From an uncultured bacterium (GTDB lineage: Bacteria > Patescibacteriota > Minisyncoccia > Phycocordibacterales > UBA9973), in NCBI GenBank assembly GCA_903895055.1, contig CAITSL010000027.1, forward strand, positions 1 to 14,160: a stretch of DNA of 14,160 bases, in the 5' to 3' direction. This document shows, piece by piece, positions 1 through 5,703 of the stretch. The position numbers and the translations under genes are program-made. The stretch's first letter is position 1. Every line of letters starts with the position of its first letter. The notes under the pieces were generated by a model that saw nothing but the letters and a program-made list of their open reading frames with translations, was not told the origin of the DNA and ran no database searches.

Positions 1-270
1 AACCTAAGGGACGTCCGAACCGGCGAGGCGATTTGTCGGGACGACGCGCTGCTCTTCTCGGAATCCAATAGCCGTTTCCTGGTCGAGGTAGATGATAAGG
101 CGGCAGCCGTGTTCGAGCGAACCATGCGGGGCTTCCGGCTCAGACCGATTGGCACGACCTCTGCTGAGCCGCGACTCAGGATTCAGGGATTGAACGGCCG
201 CTTCACAGTTGACGCCGGGCTGGACGAGATGGAAACGGTCTGGCGAACCGGTCTATCCCGGTTGCTTTAG
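1..270 (+). CDS. purL: Phosphoribosylformylglycinamidine synthase (PurL), C-terminal fragment
   Basis: The gene is open from the first base in frame 1 and ends at the TAG at 268-270, giving 89 residues of a 5'-truncated protein. The fragment reads LLFSESNSRFLVEV early on, then a stretch ending in PRLRIQG, then a Leu-rich end. This matches the extreme C-terminus of bacterial PurL, where the FSES-R-F-EV motif belongs to the last AIR-synthase-like domain. PurL makes FGAM from FGAR, glutamine and ATP in purine synthesis; the ATP-binding and main catalytic parts lie outside the window. Its last 18 bases overlap the end of the opposite-strand PTS gene. The GC-rich composition is unlike everything after about 775, so it may belong to a different organism. 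The family call rests on the C-terminal motif only. Confidence 0.75.
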   Translation, partial: NLRDVRTGEAICRDDALLFSESNSRFLVEVDDKAAAVFERTMRGFRLRPIGTTSAEPRLRIQGLNGRFTVDAGLDEMETVWRTGLSRLL

Positions 271-642
271 GCCTTTGATTCCCTCAAGCCCGGCAGTCAG
301 CAACCGGCGATAGAGCTCAGCTGGTCCGAACTGCTCCCGGTACTGAACGTACTTCACCAGCATCGGCAGGTTCGCACCGCCGATGATACCGACATCTTTT
401 TCGGCCCGCAGCAGGCTGCCACACACGGTCGAGCTGCACCCGCCCTGCAGGTCGGTGAATACGAGCAAGGGCTGGCCTCCGAACTTCTGACGGGCTTCGT
501 GAATCTGGTTCTCAATCTCGGCACGCGACCGGCCCTGGGTCGAGGTGGCTGTCACCAGCTCCACCGGACCGACAATCTGCTCCAGCGCGCTGAGCAGCCC
601 CTGCGCGAACTGCCCGTGACCGACGATTAGCGCACAGACCAT
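253..642 (-). CDS. PTS mannose-family EIIA domain protein
   Basis: This 129-residue protein has the length and fold signature of a stand-alone EIIA-Man domain. It starts with the strand ALIVGHG, in which H9 is the expected phosphorylated histidine. It continues with FTDLQGG near residue 65, equivalent to the conserved DL-GG turn, and then IIGGANLPML near residue 90, equivalent to the S/G-x-N-LPM motif. In the family, HPr passes phosphate to this histidine, for sugar uptake or, in orphan systems, for regulation. No EIIB, EIIC or EIID lies beside it here, but the upstream side is cut off by the composition change. The ATG at 642 follows directly after an in-frame TGA and has no clear Shine-Dalgarno. 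The gene is GC-rich like purL and ends inside the purL 3' end. Confidence 0.85.
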   Translation of the reverse strand: MVCALIVGHGQFAQGLLSALEQIVGPVELVTATSTQGRSRAEIENQIHEARQKFGGQPLLVFTDLQGGCSSTVCGSLLRAEKDVGIIGGANLPMLVKYVQYREQFGPAELYRRLLTAGLEGIKGLKQPG

Positions 643-736
643 TCACGCGCCCAGTCTGCCGGCGGTTTGAAAGCAGACAACTCTTGGCTCAGAGTCGGTC
701 CGCGCCGGAGTGAGGTCAGTCAGCATGGCGCGAAGT

Positions 737-764
737 TCAAAACCCAAAGCTCAAATGCCAAATC
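737..764. repeat. Imperfect 14-base tandem repeat at the composition break
   Basis: Two adjacent 14-base units (737-750 and 751-764), both beginning TCAAA, match at 11 of 14 positions. The segment is AC-rich on the plus strand. I recall similar 'caaagctcaaatgccaaatc' low-complexity stretches between genes in many metagenome-derived bacteria. The GC-rich sequence stops here and AT-rich sequence starts immediately after. The interval 643-773 otherwise contains no supported gene. Confidence 0.55.
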
Positions 765-773
765 AATGACGCA

Positions 774-1034
774 ATGAATGTGCTAGAGAATAGAAGCGGA
801 TTGGCAACCTTCTTTGTCGGAAATAATTTGGGAGTACTCAAATTTCAACTAGTACAAGTAAATGACCAAATTTATGTTCTCAACACTTTATTAGGGGAGT
901 CGCAGGATGATGTGACCAAGAGTCAAATAAATGGTCAAATAAAGTTCTTACAAGAAGAGCAAATAAAGGTCGAGAATTCTCTTCTACAAAATAACAAATT
1001 CAGTTTATTCGGATGGTTTGCAAATACACTTTAA
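774..1034 (+). CDS. Small hypothetical protein, partly coiled coil
   Basis: I do not recognise this 86-residue protein. After a hydrophobic-polar N-terminus (residues 1-24) comes a long helical stretch (about 25-75) rich in Gln, Asn, Leu and Val, with several QIK and QVN spacings that look like a short coiled coil. It ends in an aromatic tail (FGWFANTL). There is no signal peptide and no cysteine. The start is doubtful: no Shine-Dalgarno or -10 box precedes the ATG at 774, and the frame stays open upstream into the GC-rich segment past 723. The true N-terminus may therefore have been lost at the junction, with 774 only the first Met left. The collagen-like membrane protein follows 37 bases downstream on the same strand. 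Confidence 0.5.
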   Translation: MNVLENRSGLATFFVGNNLGVLKFQLVQVNDQIYVLNTLLGESQDDVTKSQINGQIKFLQEEQIKVENSLLQNNKFSLFGWFANTL

Positions 1035-1053
1035 CAGTTAATCTCTTAATAAT

Positions 1054-1059
1054 AGAGGA
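1054..1059 (+). promoter_or_regulatory. Shine-Dalgarno for the collagen-like gene
   Basis: The sequence AGAGGA lies 12 bases before the ATG at 1072, complementary to the 16S anti-SD. It supports that start and contrasts with several genes in this window that have no SD at all. Confidence 0.5.
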
Positions 1060-1071
1060 ATAAAAAAATAT

Positions 1072-1341
1072 ATGACAACAATAATCAATACACCACCTAG
1101 CGGAGAAAGTAGTGATTCGGGCTTGGGTTTGATACTGGGAATAATAATAGCAATTGCATTAGTTGTACTTTTCGTCGTCTATGGCTTGCCGGCGATACGT
1201 CAAAGTCAAACGCCAGCTACTAATACGACCACTGTAGTAATACCGGGAGCCACAGGAGCCACAGGAGCCACAGGAGCAACAGGTGCTACTGGCGCAACCG
1301 GCAACACGGGCGCTACGGGCGCAACAGGTGCGACTAGGTAA
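1072..1341 (+). CDS. Membrane-anchored short collagen-like protein
   Basis: This 89-residue protein has three parts: a polar N-terminus (1-17), one hydrophobic helix (about 18-41, ending VVYGLPAI), and a Thr-rich linker (about 45-56) leading into ten consecutive G-x-T triplets from G59 to T88, nine GAT and one GNT. Gly at every third position is the collagen pattern, and GAT-type repeats are typical of bacterial collagen-like surface proteins such as exosporium BclA. By this layout the repeat is probably outside the membrane, forming a short trimeric stalk, but no globular head follows; the gene stops one residue after the last triplet. The repeat is encoded by near-identical 9-base units, especially at 1246-1281, so its length may vary between cells or be collapsed in assembly. 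I recall similarly built 'VYGLPAI' small proteins in CPR genomes, of unknown function. Confidence 0.75.
   Translation: MTTIINTPPSGESSDSGLGLILGIIIAIALVVLFVVYGLPAIRQSQTPATNTTTVVIPGATGATGATGATGATGATGNTGATGATGATR
1246..1335 (+). repeat. 9-base tandem repeat encoding the Gly-Ala-Thr triplets
   Basis: Ten tandem 9-base units encode G-x-T. The first three are the identical GGAGCCACA (1246-1272) and later ones diverge mainly at third codon positions. The conserved peptide with drifting DNA suggests selection for the collagen pattern, while the identical leading copies suggest recent slippage or expansion. Confidence 0.8.
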
Positions 1342-1373
1342 ATAAAAAATTATAAATTTAATTAAAAAATATT

Positions 1374-1523
1374 ATGATTACAACAATAGCTATAATCTTA
1401 GTTGCTCTATGGCTTCTCGGTATGATAACTTCGTTTACTTTGGGAGGATTCATTCATGTGCTTTTGGTAATCGCAATCATTATGATTATTATCAGGCTGA
1501 TTCAAGGTAAGAAAGTTCTCTAA
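1374..1523 (+). CDS. DUF5670 / lmo0937-type micro-membrane protein
   Basis: This 49-residue gene translates as two hydrophobic helices. The first (about 3-20) ends in WLLGMITS, then comes F-T-L-GG-FIHVLLVIAI in the middle, and a basic end with IRLIQGKK. The WLLG...S-T-GG-IHVLLVIA pattern and the R-LIQG-K tail are the signature of the DUF5670 family (named after Listeria lmo0937). That family is of unknown function and is found in many bacteria as ~50-residue inner-membrane proteins. The start ATG has no good SD. It lies 32 bases after the collagen-like gene and just ahead of a terminator, so it is probably the last gene of that small transcript. Confidence 0.85.
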   Translation: MITTIAIILVALWLLGMITSFTLGGFIHVLLVIAIIMIIIRLIQGKKVL

Positions 1524-1555
1524 GAAAAAACACAAAAAAATTAGCAAAATTTTAT

Positions 1556-1593
1556 GAAAGAAAACCACTATATTTAGGGGTTTTCTTTCTTTT
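1556..1593 (+). terminator. Rho-independent terminator
   Basis: An 11-bp perfect stem (1556-1566 with 1579-1589) around a 12-base loop is followed by TTTT at 1590-1593. The lower stem is A:T-rich and the two closing pairs by the loop are G:C. It lies 32 bases after the DUF5670 stop codon, as expected for the end of that transcript. Confidence 0.7.
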
Positions 1594-1672
1594 AGTGGCT
1601 GTAATTTATTTTTCTCTGACACGTCATCTGTGGCAGTAAAAGCATTTTATTAAAAGCTTAATCTGCGCGAGC

Positions 1673-1676
1673 AGGA
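1673..1676 (+). promoter_or_regulatory. Shine-Dalgarno for the GlsB-like gene
   Basis: AGGA lies nine bases before the ATG at 1686 within a G-containing context (GCAGGA), fixing the start of the next gene. Confidence 0.45.
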
Positions 1677-1685
1677 AAAAATTAT

Positions 1686-1934
1686 ATGGGAATTATTCTT
1701 TGGATTATATTTGGTGGGTTAGTCGGTTGGGTTGCATCTCTTATCATGAAAACAGAAGGGCAGGGAATCCTGCTTGATATTGTTGTTGGCATTGTTGGGG
1801 CAGTCCTGGGCGGTTGGCTGATGAGTCTTTTTGGACAAGGCGCAGTGACGGGTTTTAATCTTTACAGTTTTCTGGTTGCGATTCTCGGGGCGGTGGTGCT
1901 TATCGCTATTATTAAAGCATTGCGACGCGTGTAA
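1686..1934 (+). CDS. GlsB/YeaQ/YmgE-family stress-response membrane protein
   Basis: This 82-residue protein has three hydrophobic helices. The first (about 1-20) contains GGLVGWVASLIM, the second (about 28-49) has IVGIVGAVLGGWLMS, and the last (about 59-78) ends AIIKALRR. The G-x-GW-AS start and the V-GIVGA-LGGWL core are diagnostic of the GlsB/YeaQ/YmgE family, formerly 'transglycosylase-associated protein'. The family's exact activity is unknown; members are small inner-membrane proteins often induced by stress. The length is typical. It sits after a terminator on its own, convergent with priA and only 14 bases from the priA stop. No separate terminator is visible between the two. Confidence 0.9.
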   Translation: MGIILWIIFGGLVGWVASLIMKTEGQGILLDIVVGIVGAVLGGWLMSLFGQGAVTGFNLYSFLVAILGAVVLIAIIKALRRV

Positions 1935-1948
1935 ATATATTTTTCTTT

Positions 1949-3904
1949 TTACAACAGATCTTCCGGATCTACGTTTACCGAAAAGGAAGGCGGGAGAGAG
2001 GAAAGTTTTTCAAAAAGATTTTGATCAATAATGGAATTTTGGGAAAGTTCCGGTAAAGACCATCTTTGTGGATCTATTTTTAAGAGAACATTGGTTGTAT
2101 ATTTGTCTTTAAGTTTGGCAACAAATCCGCTGAAGATAACGGGATCATATTCTTTGAAAACTTCCGCGAGATCTCTTTTGACTTTGGTTGTTTCTTCCTG
2201 ATCGCCTAAATAAGTGATTTTAATAAAACGTTTGTAAGGCGGATAGCCTAACTTCTGTCTATCTTCCAATTCTTCCCGCACAAAAGAAAGTAAGCTCTCT
2301 GTTGTGATAGCGATAATGGCAGGATCCTTTTCGTTCTTTGTTTGGATGATAAGTTTTTTTTCGGTTTTGGCGACTATCGATAGTATTATTTGAATAACTT
2401 TTTCGCTGATTTTATAACTTGGAATACTCCACAGAGAATCAAAAGATGCAATGATGGAAAGTGGTAATTTGTCTTTGAGGTAATTAAATGCCATTTCAGT
2501 TCCGACCAGAATCTTACCGGTAGCTATGTTTTCTGCGGAAAATTCTTTAATTATTTTTTCTGCTTCCCTGGTTGTTTTTATGGTCCTTTTGTCAAATTTA
2601 AAAACCCCGATATTTCCAAATTGTTTTGTGACTTCTAGAAATACAGTGTCTGTCCCGATGCCCAAGGGGTAAAGATTCCAGCTTCCGCAGTTGGCGCACC
2701 TTGTTTCTGCGCTTGCCTCCTTTTTACATCTATTGCAAACAAACATTCTTTTCTTGCCATCTCGCGATAAATATAATACGAGTGGTGCTAAACATTTTTC
2801 GCATAAAACTTCTTGGCCACAATCCCGACAGACCGTAATGGTGGCTAGACCTTTTCTCAAAGAAAAAATAAATACGTTTTCCTTTTTCTCAATTGCATTT
2901 TTTATTTCTTTGATTGTATTTTCTTTTAATATTTTAAACTTTTCCTTGTCCATCGAAGAGGCAGATTCTTTCTCTGGAATTTCTATTTTTCCTTTAAAAT
3001 TAATTTTAAAAGAGAGAGGTCGAATTTCACCGAAATTATCAATTTCTTTTCTTGCAATTGTTTCAAAGGTCATCAAAGAATCAGCCAGAATGAATTTGGC
3101 ATTTGTCTTGGAAGAATAGATTTCGGTAAAGATTCTCAGGTCAAAATGAGGTGGAGCGATCATCCGGTAAGCGCCGGAACTTTCGTGTTCCACAATTATT
3201 ATTTCAAAATCTTGGCGAGGAATGGCTAAAAATACGGCTGTTCCCAACACTAATATCGGGTGGGAACTCGTAATTATTTTTTTTATATTTTCAAATTGTT
3301 TTTTGGGATTCTGATTTCCGTGGATTGAGATAATAAAATTTTCAATTCCCTTTGAAAGTAGTTCCGAAAAGATAGCAATATCACGTTCTGTTGGTAATAC
3401 CAAAAATAGTGATTTCTTCTTCGCGAATGATTCGCGAATTAAAGTTTTGTAGAATGAGATGCGCTCTTCGAGTGACGCTTGGAAAAGCAATTTTTCAGAT
3501 TTTATTTTTACCTCACCCTCTCCCTCTCCTCTCAGAAGAGGAAGGAGGGAGAGGTTGGCGACCTTATCGTATTCTTCTTTTAAAACAACGGGGATAAGTG
3601 CAGTTATGCCAAGATTTTTTCTGGAAACAAAATACTTACTTGAAAGATATGCCGATTCGATAAACTCTTTTCGAAAGATTGATTGCTCTTTTATTTCATC
3701 AATTTTTTTCAAATTAAAATGCATATCTTTAATGCTTGATTTTGTATCGGCAACATCCTCTATCGAAACCACTAAACCAAGTATTTTTTTGCTCCGCACT
3801 CTGATACTCACAACATCCCCGAGAGAAATCTCTTGAGCGGTAAAATAAGTCAATTCTTCTTTTAAAATTCCCTTTTGGAGAGGAATCACTGACACTGTTT
3901 TCAT
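1949..3904 (-). CDS. priA: PriA-like primosomal protein N', helicase-motif-deficient
   Basis: PriA recognises stalled forks and reloads the replisome. This 651-residue protein has the family order: an N-terminal 3'-end-binding domain (about 1-105), a helicase lobe 1 region (about 130-290), and the zinc module with eight Cys in canonical pairs (C359/C362, C368/C371, C390/C393, C403/C406). These are followed by lobe 2 and the C-terminal domain containing LGYPPYKR (552-559). The ATPase motifs are missing: where GVTGSGKTE should be there is RGEGEGEVKIKSEK, the DEEH box is IIIVEHESS (235-243), and motif VI (QVAGRAGR in the family) is replaced near 506-516. It therefore probably binds forks and partners without unwinding DNA; actinobacterial PriA is a known non-helicase precedent. 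Residues about 117-132 come from a palindromic insertion. The start at 3904 is supported by a leaderless-type -10 box. Confidence 0.9.
   Translation of the reverse strand: MKTVSVIPLQKGILKEELTYFTAQEISLGDVVSIRVRSKKILGLVVSIEDVADTKSSIKDMHFNLKKIDEIKEQSIFRKEFIESAYLSSKYFVSRKNLGITALIPVVLKEEYDKVANLSLLPLLRGEGEGEVKIKSEKLLFQASLEERISFYKTLIRESFAKKKSLFLVLPTERDIAIFSELLSKGIENFIISIHGNQNPKKQFENIKKIITSSHPILVLGTAVFLAIPRQDFEIIIVEHESSGAYRMIAPPHFDLRIFTEIYSSKTNAKFILADSLMTFETIARKEIDNFGEIRPLSFKINFKGKIEIPEKESASSMDKEKFKILKENTIKEIKNAIEKKENVFIFSLRKGLATITVCRDCGQEVLCEKCLAPLVLYLSRDGKKRMFVCNRCKKEASAETRCANCGSWNLYPLGIGTDTVFLEVTKQFGNIGVFKFDKRTIKTTREAEKIIKEFSAENIATGKILVGTEMAFNYLKDKLPLSIIASFDSLWSIPSYKISEKVIQIILSIVAKTEKKLIIQTKNEKDPAIIAITTESLLSFVREELEDRQKLGYPPYKRFIKITYLGDQEETTKVKRDLAEVFKEYDPVIFSGFVAKLKDKYTTNVLLKIDPQRWSLPELSQNSIIDQNLFEKLSSLPPSFSVNVDPEDLL
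3517..3554. repeat. Palindromic CT/GA-rich element inside priA
   Basis: A 10-bp outer stem (3517-3526 with 3545-3554) and a 6-bp inner stem (3527-3532 with 3537-3542) are separated by a two-base bulge (3543-3544) and capped by a 4-base loop. On the priA strand it encodes about NLSLLPLLRGEGEGE, a low-complexity peptide lying where the Walker A motif of PriA should be. The pure CT/GA bias is unlike the surrounding A-rich coding DNA. It looks like a mobile or dispersed repeat that landed in frame. Confidence 0.7.
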
Positions 3905-3910
3905 CCTTTA

Positions 3911-3919
3911 ATTCTAACA
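3911..3919 (-). promoter_or_regulatory. Extended -10 of priA (leaderless type)
   Basis: On the minus strand this reads TG-T-TAGAAT, followed by exactly six bases (3910-3905) and then the priA ATG at 3904. A -10 at this distance puts transcription start on the A of the ATG. AAAGG also precedes the ATG, but it abuts the start codon and is too close to act as a normal SD. Confidence 0.6.
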
Positions 3920-3926
3920 TAACTTG

Positions 3927-3935
3927 TGATATATT
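3927..3935 (+). promoter_or_regulatory. Extended -10 of mreB (leaderless type)
   Basis: The sequence TG-A-TATATT is followed by six bases (3936-3941) and the mreB ATG at 3942. There is no SD in the 20 bases before the ATG. A weak -35-like TTTAAT lies at 3907-3912 with a 17-base spacer. The box faces the priA promoter only a few bases away. Confidence 0.6.
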
Positions 3936-3941
3936 TAACGA

Positions 3942-4955
3942 ATGGGAATTTTTTCAAAAAAATTAGGGATAGATTTAGGCACTGCCAATACCTTGGTATT
4001 TCTTCCTGGTAAGGGGATAGTCTTAAATGAGCCTTCTGTTGTAGCGGTTTCTGAGCAGGACAATAAAATTTTAGCCATTGGCTTTGAGGCTAAAGATATG
4101 ATTGGTAAGACGCCGGAATCCATCATTACTTACTGCCCGATGAAAGATGGAGTGATTGCCGATTATCGGGTGACCGAAGCCATGCTTCGTTATTTTATCA
4201 ATAAAGCTCTGGGGAAATTTAATATTTTTAAACCGGATGTGATGATCTCGGTGCCGGCGGGAGTTACTTCTACCGAGCGTAGGGCAGTTGTTGAAGCGGC
4301 TATCCGAGCAGGGGCTAAAAATGCCTATGTGGTGAAAGAGCCGATCCTGGCCGCAATCGGAGCAGGTATTCCAATTTATGAATCAAAAGGGCATATGATT
4401 GTAGATATCGGTGGGGGGACTACCGATGTGGCGGTTATTTCGCTGGGAGGAATTGTTTCTTCCACTTCCGTGAAATGTGCCGGAAATAAAATTGACCAAG
4501 CGATTGCCGATTATATTAAAAAAACTTTTAACCTGGCGATTGGCGACAGAACGGCGGAAGAAGTAAAAATAAAAATTGGAGCAGCCGTGCCGCTCGAAGA
4601 AGAACTTCGGGTCACGATCAAAGGAAGAGATTTTATTCAAGGTTTGCCTCGTTCGGTCCAAGTGGGGACAAATGAGATTGTAAAATCAATTGACGGAGAA
4701 TTGAAACAAATAGTGAAAGCAATCAAAAATGTATTGCAAGAAACTCCTCCGGAACTGGCTTCGGATATTATTGACCAAGGCATTATTATGACTGGTGGTT
4801 CTTCTATGCTTCGGAATCTACCTGATCTGGTTTATCGTAAAACCGGAGTGAAGGCGATCCTCGCCGAAGATGCGCTCTTTTGCGTGGCGAAAGGTACGGG
4901 CATTGCCCTTGAACACTTGGATGTTTATAAAAAAACAATCATTAGTAAAAAATAA
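3942..4955 (+). CDS. mreB: Rod shape-determining protein MreB
   Basis: MreB is the bacterial actin that polymerises under the membrane and guides cell-wall synthesis. This 337-residue protein has the normal length and all actin-fold motifs: an amphipathic start (MGIFSKKLG), phosphate loop 1 GIDLGTANT (9-17) with D11, VPAGVTSTERRAV (104-116), the KEP motif with E133, phosphate loop 2 DIGGGTTD (155-162), and the adenosine motif IMTGGSSML (282-290). It is headed by its own leaderless-type promoter and shares one base with the next gene (TAATG overlap), so it is probably co-transcribed with the delta' gene. No mreC, mreD, rodA or pbp2 is adjacent, although mreB commonly clusters with them. A D-Ala-D-Ala pathway cluster lies further down. 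The call is unambiguous. Confidence 0.97.
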   Translation: MGIFSKKLGIDLGTANTLVFLPGKGIVLNEPSVVAVSEQDNKILAIGFEAKDMIGKTPESIITYCPMKDGVIADYRVTEAMLRYFINKALGKFNIFKPDVMISVPAGVTSTERRAVVEAAIRAGAKNAYVVKEPILAAIGAGIPIYESKGHMIVDIGGGTTDVAVISLGGIVSSTSVKCAGNKIDQAIADYIKKTFNLAIGDRTAEEVKIKIGAAVPLEEELRVTIKGRDFIQGLPRSVQVGTNEIVKSIDGELKQIVKAIKNVLQETPPELASDIIDQGIIMTGGSSMLRNLPDLVYRKTGVKAILAEDALFCVAKGTGIALEHLDVYKKTIISKK

Positions 4956-5683
4956 TGATGAAAATAGGGATACATTTAGATAAAAATAATTTACATCATG
5001 CATATCTGATTGAAGGTAATAAAGAAGAAATAATACCTGAGATTTTTGATTTTTTGAATATTCTCCAAATAAAAACGACCGACAATCCGGATTTTAATCA
5101 AATAAATTTAGACTCTTTTAAAATTAACGATGCCCGAAATTTAAAATCTCAAAGCATCGAAAAAGCAGTTTCGGGAGGCAAAAAGGTTTTTATTATTTCA
5201 GCCAATAACTTTCTCGTTGAAGCTCAAAATACTTTACTGAAAATGTTTGAAGAGCCGATAGAAAATACCATTTTTTTTCTGATTGTCCCGAATACTGCCA
5301 TTATTTTGCCGACTCTACTATCTAGGTTTTATTTAATTCGGACAAAAGAAGGGATCGATTTAAGGGAAGCGGAAAAGTTTATCAAAATGAGTTTAAACGA
5401 TAGGATCTTATTCATTAAAGAATTTTTAACCGAAAACGATGAAGAAAATTTACAAGAAGATGGAGTAAGATCCAAATCCCTCAAGTTTCTAAACGTGCTG
5501 GAAACAGTCCTGCACCAAAGGTTATTTACAGATAGAGCCTTAGACTCTCAGATAGAGTCTAAGGCTCTATCTGAGACAGATTACTTTTATCAAATTTTAA
5601 AGGTAAGGGAATATCTTTCAGAGCCGGGGTCATCCACAAAAAGCCTGATGGAATCTATCGCACTTTCGATACCGAAATTATAA
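4955..5683 (+). CDS. holB: DNA polymerase III delta'-like clamp-loader subunit
   Basis: This 242-residue protein starts with LHHAYLIEG, the usual beginning of delta'/gamma-type subunits. It contains QNTLLKMFEEPIENT (91-105) and LPTLLSRF (118-125), matching the family's conserved LLK-LEEPPENT and ILSRC blocks; R124 is the arginine-finger equivalent that triggers ATP hydrolysis in the neighbouring subunit. The P-loop position (GNKEEI) is not a Walker A, and no zinc-binding cysteines are present. Delta' need not bind ATP, so it can still be a working wrench subunit. It is shorter than the usual ~300-330 residues, with a reduced collar domain. Residues 192-207 come from a perfect palindrome. The ATG overlaps the mreB stop by one base; a second Met follows immediately. 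Confidence 0.85.
   Translation: MMKIGIHLDKNNLHHAYLIEGNKEEIIPEIFDFLNILQIKTTDNPDFNQINLDSFKINDARNLKSQSIEKAVSGGKKVFIISANNFLVEAQNTLLKMFEEPIENTIFFLIVPNTAIILPTLLSRFYLIRTKEGIDLREAEKFIKMSLNDRILFIKEFLTENDEENLQEDGVRSKSLKFLNVLETVLHQRLFTDRALDSQIESKALSETDYFYQILKVREYLSEPGSSTKSLMESIALSIPKL
5529..5573. repeat. Perfect 20-bp inverted repeat inside holB
   Basis: Arms 5529-5548 and 5554-5573 are exact reverse complements over 20 bases, separated by the 5-base loop CAGAT. It lies wholly inside the delta' coding region and encodes residues 192-207 (TDRALDSQIESKALSE). The frame used is the only stop-free one of the three on this strand. A perfect palindrome of this length is not expected from coding constraints and points to an inserted element. 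Confidence 0.85.
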
Positions 5684-5688
5684 ATTTA

Positions 5689-5697
5689 TGCTATAAT
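5689..5697 (+). promoter_or_regulatory. Extended -10 of frr (leaderless type)
   Basis: TG-C-TATAAT (consensus hexamer at 5692-5697) is followed by six bases and the frr ATG at 5704, so the start codon would be +1. No SD precedes the ATG. The box is also the centre of a perfect 6-bp dyad (5687-5692 with 5699-5704), which could bind a dimeric regulator or be chance. Confidence 0.65.
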
Positions 5698-5703
5698 AAG
5701 CAT

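Noticed and set aside
643..726. Short minus-strand ORF (27 residues) ending directly before the PTS EIIA start
   Set aside because: No recognisable protein, no SD, and it starts near the repeat and composition junction; most likely non-coding.
1407..1622. Minus-strand ORF of 71 residues
   Set aside because: It lies opposite the DUF5670 gene and the terminator; its sequence is a reverse reading of that coding region with no family signal.
3391..3836. Plus-strand ORFs inside priA, including a Pro/Ser/Arg-rich peptide
   Set aside because: They are antisense to priA; the Pro/Ser/Arg-rich part is the palindromic element read on its other strand.
5529..5573. The holB hairpin as a terminator before frr
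   Set aside because: It lies over 100 bases inside the coding region and has no following T-run.
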